This document shows, one piece after another, positions 60,344 through 64,000 of a DNA stretch of 64,000 bases (position 1 is the stretch's first letter; each line of letters begins with the position of its first letter). The position numbers and the translations under genes are program-made. Under the pieces are notes generated by a model. It was not told where the DNA came from. It saw only the letters and a program-made list of their open reading frames with translations, and ran no database searches. The stretch comes from Pseudobutyrivibrio sp. ACV-2 (GTDB lineage: Bacteria; Bacillota; Clostridia; Lachnospirales; Lachnospiraceae): contig NZ_FNQZ01000010.1 in assembly GCF_900107545.1 (NCBI RefSeq), positions 52,325-116,324 on the forward strand, given 5' to 3'.

Positions 60344-60958
60344 CTATCCAACTATCTGCTCGTATCTGGCACTCACTTTATCCCAATCAAGAATCTCCCA
60401 AAAGGCTCTGATGTAGTCTGGGCGTAGATTCTTGTATTTCAGATAGTAAGCGTGCTCCCACACATCTAATGCAATAAGTGGAATATGACCCGAACCTTCT
60501 GAAATAGGATTATCCTGATTTAAAGAATTTGAAACATATAGTTCTCCTGAATTATCTGTAGAAAGCCATGCCCATCCAGAACCAAACTGAGCTGCTGCAA
60601 GCTTTGATATTTCTTCTTTACAGTTATCTGTATTTCCAAATTTGTTATTTATAGCATCTGCCAGCTTTCCTGTTGGCGCTTTAGCTGGGTTAGGTGAGAA
60701 CATTTCAAAATATAGATTGTGGTTATAATATCCACCACCTTGATTCTTAAGTCCCTGGCGAATTGACTCATCTACTTTATCGAGGTTTCCTAGGATTTCC
60801 TCGACGGACTTATCAGTCAAACCGGCCTTTTCGACCAAATCATTAAAATTCTTTGTGTATGTCACATGATGCTTACCATAATGCGTCTCTATTGTAGCCT
60901 GATCAATCCATGGTTCCAGAGCGTTTGTGGCATAATCTAATTTTATTTGTTCAAACAT
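60344..60958 (-). CDS. Superoxide dismutase, Fe/Mn type, copy 2
   Basis: 204 residues. KHHVTYTKNF, YYNHNLYFEMF and DVWEHAYYLKY supply the four metal ligands. It differs from copy 1 mainly at 95-110 (LGNLDKVDESIRQG) and 125-150 (ELYVSNSLNQDN). GGAGGGGG precedes the ATG. The leader has TATAAT (61020-61025) with ATGCT/AGCAT in front of it. Why two cytoplasmic SODs are kept is unclear; different metals or conditions are possible. Confidence 0.93.
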   Translation of the reverse strand: MFEQIKLDYATNALEPWIDQATIETHYGKHHVTYTKNFNDLVEKAGLTDKSVEEILGNLDKVDESIRQGLKNQGGGYYNHNLYFEMFSPNPAKAPTGKLADAINNKFGNTDNCKEEISKLAAAQFGSGWAWLSTDNSGELYVSNSLNQDNPISEGSGHIPLIALDVWEHAYYLKYKNLRPDYIRAFWEILDWDKVSARYEQIVG

Positions 60959-60995
60959 TGTAAATACCCCCTCCTTTTTTGTTTGAAAAATAGTA

Positions 60996-61025
60996 AATGC
61001 TTTGGTTTAGCATGAATAAATTATA
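60996..61025 (-). promoter_or_regulatory. sodA2 promoter and weak dyad
   Basis: On the minus strand TATAAT (61020-61025) is followed after six bases by CATGCTAAACCAAAGCATT, a 5-bp dyad over the expected +1. The same leader, without a gene, occurs at 47958-48045. Confidence 0.6.
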
Positions 61026-61246
61026 CTACATTATAAAATATGTGAGCAGTATTATATAACGCCTTGGCATTCCATTTTTATCAAGAATTTTTTTAGATAA
61101 TATTGGCAAGTGTACATTTCTTAATCATATGTGGAAAAATAAAAACCTATATTCTCTTTTGTCATAAAACTCACTAAGAACATCACATTTAAGTATACGT
61201 TTTATCGTTTACCAACAGGCATCAATCTGCATTTAATACATCGATA

Positions 61247-62443
61247 TTAAATTGCATATGCCCCTCCTCTTAAAATCATCCCAAAATACATAAATCCATA
61301 GATAATATGTATTGCTAATATTCCCCATGTAAGATTATAGAAATTATTTTGCTTATCTTCCATCTCACGTAAAGATAAAAGTTTTCCTATACAAACCACA
61401 TATAGTACAAGTGATGCAAACATCATATTCCATCCCCAGTTACCATCCAACATTCGCATTCCGTTTTCAAGTAGAAAATGTTTTTGTATAAATGTTACTA
61501 CCTCGAACACCCATGCAAAACCAAAAATATAATCAAATAATCCTTCATGTATACATAAAATTGATACTAATGTAGGAAATAGATATGTAGCCAGAACCAT
61601 CCATTTAAAATATCCGCCATTTATCAGCTCTTTTATTACGCTAAAAGTAAGAACTATCCCAGAATCATTGTCCGCTGTATAAAGAACTTTATACTGATAT
61701 ATCAATGGGCACATACTCAATACAATTATAGCCAGCAGTATAATATATTTTTTTATATCTTTTTTTTGTATCATTGCAACAATAAAAAATATAAATACTG
61801 AAGGTGCAAATGCAACAATAAAGTTAGGTTTGAACATATTGGATAACACTAAGCTAACAAAAAATGCTATAAAATCTATTATTTTTATATCAACATTTCT
61901 GATAATTCTTATGTATACAACAATAGAAATCATAGCAAACAATCGCATAGCAATATATGTAGAATTGTGCCATGGCTGTGTTAAATACGATTGTATATAT
62001 GTATGTTCAAGCCTTACTAAATTACCAATCTCATCAGTCAAAAGGTAGAATGGAGTTTTTTCTGGGATATATAAAGAAGAAATAAAAAGAAGTGCAAACG
62101 AAAGAAATGTTATAATATTATAGTTCTTATTTACTACTTCTTTGTCAACTCTCACATCTATCGAGTACAATAATACTTTTCTTATTGCCACTCCAGTTGT
62201 TGATACAATTACTCCAATAAGAACAGCAATAGGCAAAGTACTATTTGAAATCCTATATAACAATATAATGATTAATGATAAAAGACTATATCCTTTGCCT
62301 GCTAAAGAATACTTAATATGAACAAGATAATCTGATGCAAACGTGACTCCATCAGAAGTTGTCATTTTATATGTTAAATATGATGTGATGTATGTCACCC
62401 ATAACCATAAAATGCTTTCCAAAAATCTACATCTATTTTTCAT
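61247..62443 (-). CDS. Polytopic membrane protein, possible glycan glycosyltransferase (Gtr-like)
   Basis: 398 residues, about ten membrane helices. The chain starts FLESILWLWVTYITSYLTYK and has a loop LTDEIGNLVRLEHTYIQSYL. It lies 59 nt downstream of a GtrB-like transferase gene, as the variable Gtr protein does in O-antigen glucosylation cassettes. I cannot identify the family. AAAGGGG precedes the start. The 3' side ends in an A/T-rich region with no clear terminator. Confidence 0.6.
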   Translation of the reverse strand: MKNRCRFLESILWLWVTYITSYLTYKMTTSDGVTFASDYLVHIKYSLAGKGYSLLSLIIILLYRISNSTLPIAVLIGVIVSTTGVAIRKVLLYSIDVRVDKEVVNKNYNIITFLSFALLFISSLYIPEKTPFYLLTDEIGNLVRLEHTYIQSYLTQPWHNSTYIAMRLFAMISIVVYIRIIRNVDIKIIDFIAFFVSLVLSNMFKPNFIVAFAPSVFIFFIVAMIQKKDIKKYIILLAIIVLSMCPLIYQYKVLYTADNDSGIVLTFSVIKELINGGYFKWMVLATYLFPTLVSILCIHEGLFDYIFGFAWVFEVVTFIQKHFLLENGMRMLDGNWGWNMMFASLVLYVVCIGKLLSLREMEDKQNNFYNLTWGILAIHIIYGFMYFGMILRGGAYAI

Positions 62444-62502
62444 TTTCCCCTTTTCTTGAGTAGTTTAATCTAAACTCTTCGTATCTATTTTTTATTATTT
62501 GA

Positions 62503-63435
62503 TTACATCTTATCTTTCTTAATTACACTCTTTATAACATATTGGGGTGAATTATTCATGTTTATATAAATTCTACCTACATACTCACCAATAAGACCTA
62601 ATACTAAAAGTATCATCCCTCCTAAAATAAGCATGATAGAAACAACAGAACTCCATCCTAACATTCTTGTAGGATCACTGAATTTTCTGATTATCACTAT
62701 AATTGCGTACACAAATCCTAGGATAGCGACAAATCCTCCACTATATGACGCCATTCTAAGTGGCAAAATAGAAAATGACGTAAATCCATTCATCCAAAGT
62801 CCAAGAAGCTTTTTCATGCTATAACCGGATTCACCAACCATACGCTCTCGATGGTTTACTTCTACATTGCAAATACTTTTTGTACTTCTTAGAACTAAAC
62901 CGATTACATAAGGGTACGCGCCCTTGTAATTGAGCATTTCATCTACGATAAATCTTTTAGCAGCAAAATAGCTTGAAACATAGAGTTCCTTTGGCTTGTT
63001 TAGCATGGTTTCTGTCATTTTTTTATTGACCCAGCTACCAAAATTTCTAAAACCAGAATGCTGTTTATGCTTGTACTCGGCATAAACAACATCATAGCCT
63101 TCATCTATTTTGTCCAGAAGCTTGTCTACCTCGTCAGCAGGTGTCTGACCATCATCATCCAGGCATACAACTACATCACCTGATACAAAGCTGAATCCAG
63201 CCATCAAAGCTGCGTGCTGACCAAAGTTTTTAGCATGGTCTATTCCAATGATATTTTCATTGTCTGCACAGAGCCTACGAATAACACTTAGTGTGCCATC
63301 AGGCGAACAGTCATTGACCAAAATGATTTCGTAAGTATGCTCTGTCATTTGCTGCATTTTATTTTGTATTTCGCTTACTACTATTTCCAGAGTTTTTTCA
63401 GATCTATAGCATGGTATTACAAAAGAAACTTTCAT
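62503..63435 (-). CDS. Glycosyltransferase family 2, undecaprenyl-phosphate type (GtrB/ArnC-like)
   Basis: 310 residues from the ATG at 63433-63435 with AAGGTG seven bases upstream. VSFVIPCYRSEKTLEIVV, ILVNDCSPDGTLSVI, DHAKNFGQHAALMAGF and LDDDGQTPADEV give the GT-A fold and DxD. Two membrane helices close the protein (SGGFVAILGFVYAIIVII; VVSIMLILGGMILLVLGLIG), then EYVGRIYINMNNSPQYV. It would load a sugar on undecaprenyl phosphate for outside use. The donor is unknown. Confidence 0.9.
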   Translation of the reverse strand: MKVSFVIPCYRSEKTLEIVVSEIQNKMQQMTEHTYEIILVNDCSPDGTLSVIRRLCADNENIIGIDHAKNFGQHAALMAGFSFVSGDVVVCLDDDGQTPADEVDKLLDKIDEGYDVVYAEYKHKQHSGFRNFGSWVNKKMTETMLNKPKELYVSSYFAAKRFIVDEMLNYKGAYPYVIGLVLRSTKSICNVEVNHRERMVGESGYSMKKLLGLWMNGFTSFSILPLRMASYSGGFVAILGFVYAIIVIIRKFSDPTRMLGWSSVVSIMLILGGMILLVLGLIGEYVGRIYINMNNSPQYVIKSVIKKDKM

Positions 63436-63446
63436 TTTCTGCACCT

Positions 63447-63971
63447 TCAATCCTTATATCTAGCCATAAAAATCACGTCATGATAGAGTCCATCTATACA
63501 AACATCGTCATGGAATAATCCCTCTTTTACAAACCCTGCATGCTCATAGGATTTGTATGCTCGAATGTTGTCAGATAAAACTCTTAAATATATTTTATGC
63601 ATACTCAAATGTGAAAAAGCATAGTCTACTATAAGTTCTGCAGCCTCGCGTCCTCGGCCACCTCCCAAATAGTCTTCCTCACCTATGAAAATGCCATATT
63701 CACCTTTGTGATTAACATTGTCAATATCCTGGATATACACGCAGCCGATTCTTTTATCATCCTGCTTATCCCAGATAATGTACTGAATGGCTTCACCTGT
63801 ATCCACATGGCACTTTATCCAGGCCTTTTGCCCTTCTATGGTAAATTCGCCACGGTATATATAGCGTTCTCTTACCAACTGACTATTACGCCAGCGGACA
63901 AAATCTGCCAAATCCTCATCTGAAATAGGGGTTAGATATATTTTTTCTCCGTCTATTCTCATATTTGCCAT
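63447..63971 (-). CDS. GNAT-family N-acetyltransferase (RimJ/RimL-like)
   Basis: 174 residues. RIDGEKIYLTPISDEDLADF and VRWRNSQLVRERYIYRG at the start, then IFIGEEDYLGGGRGREAAEL (acetyl-CoA loop) and INRAYKSYEHAGF-like DNIRAYKSYEHAGFVKEG near residue 130. This build is shared by ribosomal-protein acetyltransferases and by sugar N-acetyltransferases such as PseH or WecD. The position between glycan genes favours an amino-sugar substrate. Its ATG shares the A of the upstream TAA (TAATG), so it is coupled to that gene. Confidence 0.85.
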   Translation of the reverse strand: MANMRIDGEKIYLTPISDEDLADFVRWRNSQLVRERYIYRGEFTIEGQKAWIKCHVDTGEAIQYIIWDKQDDKRIGCVYIQDIDNVNHKGEYGIFIGEEDYLGGGRGREAAELIVDYAFSHLSMHKIYLRVLSDNIRAYKSYEHAGFVKEGLFHDDVCIDGLYHDVIFMARYKD

Positions 63972-64000
63972 TAGTTCTTGCTATAGAAATCCTTTACTGT
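63971..64000 (-). CDS. C-terminal end of an upstream gene, partial
   Basis: Only the last codons are in the window (VKDFYSKN and stop TAA), read from the right edge. The TAATG overlap with the GNAT gene supports a real coding end. No function can be given. Confidence 0.5.
   Translation of the reverse strand, partial: TVKDFYSKN

Noticed and set aside
1..64000. tRNA or rRNA genes
   Set aside because: No cloverleaf or rRNA-like stretch was seen on either strand, though a covariance search was not possible.

Overview
The window is AT-rich Firmicutes DNA and most resembles a rumen or gut Lachnospiraceae genome of the Butyrivibrio/Pseudobutyrivibrio/Roseburia type. The signs are strong AGGAGG ribosome binding sites, an anaerobe gene set (high-molecular-weight rubredoxin, LuxS, MetY, glycogen phosphorylase), VanW and cell-surface repeat proteins, and many AAA-ATPase/PD-(D/E)XK proteins. 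The genus is inference; no rRNA or tRNA gene is present to settle it. Nearly every gene is on the minus strand. The exceptions are an AraC-type regulator (22.5-23.4 kb) and a decayed tspO (54.65 kb).

Layout by coordinate. (1) 1-16.3 kb is a surface-glycan cluster: a partial GT2, two paralogous GT4 glycosyltransferases around an ABC-2 exporter permease, and a tandemly duplicated cassette of acyl carrier protein, AMP-forming ligase and acyltransferase-3 in which one ACP and one acyltransferase have decayed. It continues with two large membrane proteins, a secreted glycerophosphodiesterase, a second ABC-2 permease and an FkbH-like HAD/GNAT protein. No ATP-binding exporter subunit lies in the window. 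(2) 16.5-26 kb is housekeeping and cell-envelope: thymidine kinase, a TPR protein, VanW protein, a small membrane-anchored protein, glycogen phosphorylase with a divergent AraC regulator, and an MBOAT/SGNH O-acylation pair. (3) 26-43.6 kb holds metY, a split EamA pair, and a second polysaccharide locus. That locus has the three UDP-L-FucNAc enzymes (FnlA/CapE, FnlC/CapG, FnlB/CapF), a DegT aminotransferase, a MurJ/Wzx-like flippase, phosphoglucomutase, Pfs plus LuxS, a DJ-1 protein, a Wzy/ligase-like membrane protein, a priming sugar transferase, a NimA-NeuD fusion and a rubredoxin fusion. (4) 43.7-61 kb is an accessory and conflict region: a TOTE-type primase-helicase-nuclease with an upstream AAA ATPase, a P-loop protein with a DUF4869-like partner, two AAA/PD-(D/E)XK paralogues, HicBA, an OLD-like ATPase/TOPRIM/HEPN module, an IS66 TnpA remnant, pseudogene fragments and two Fe/Mn superoxide dismutases. 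(5) 61-64 kb returns to glycan genes: a polytopic protein, a GtrB/ArnC-like GT2 and a GNAT acetyltransferase.

Three non-coding signals stand out. A family of three 84-nt palindromes (16376, 19920, 29284) keeps an identical apical loop while its stems differ by compensatory changes. The leader and terminator flanking sodA2 recur without the gene at 47.9-48.04 kb, in direct orientation, bracketing about 12 kb of accessory genes. Five 10-nt direct repeats spaced 19/10/19/10 lie just upstream of the AAA ATPase of the TOTE operon. All functional calls come from reading motifs by eye; no database search was run.
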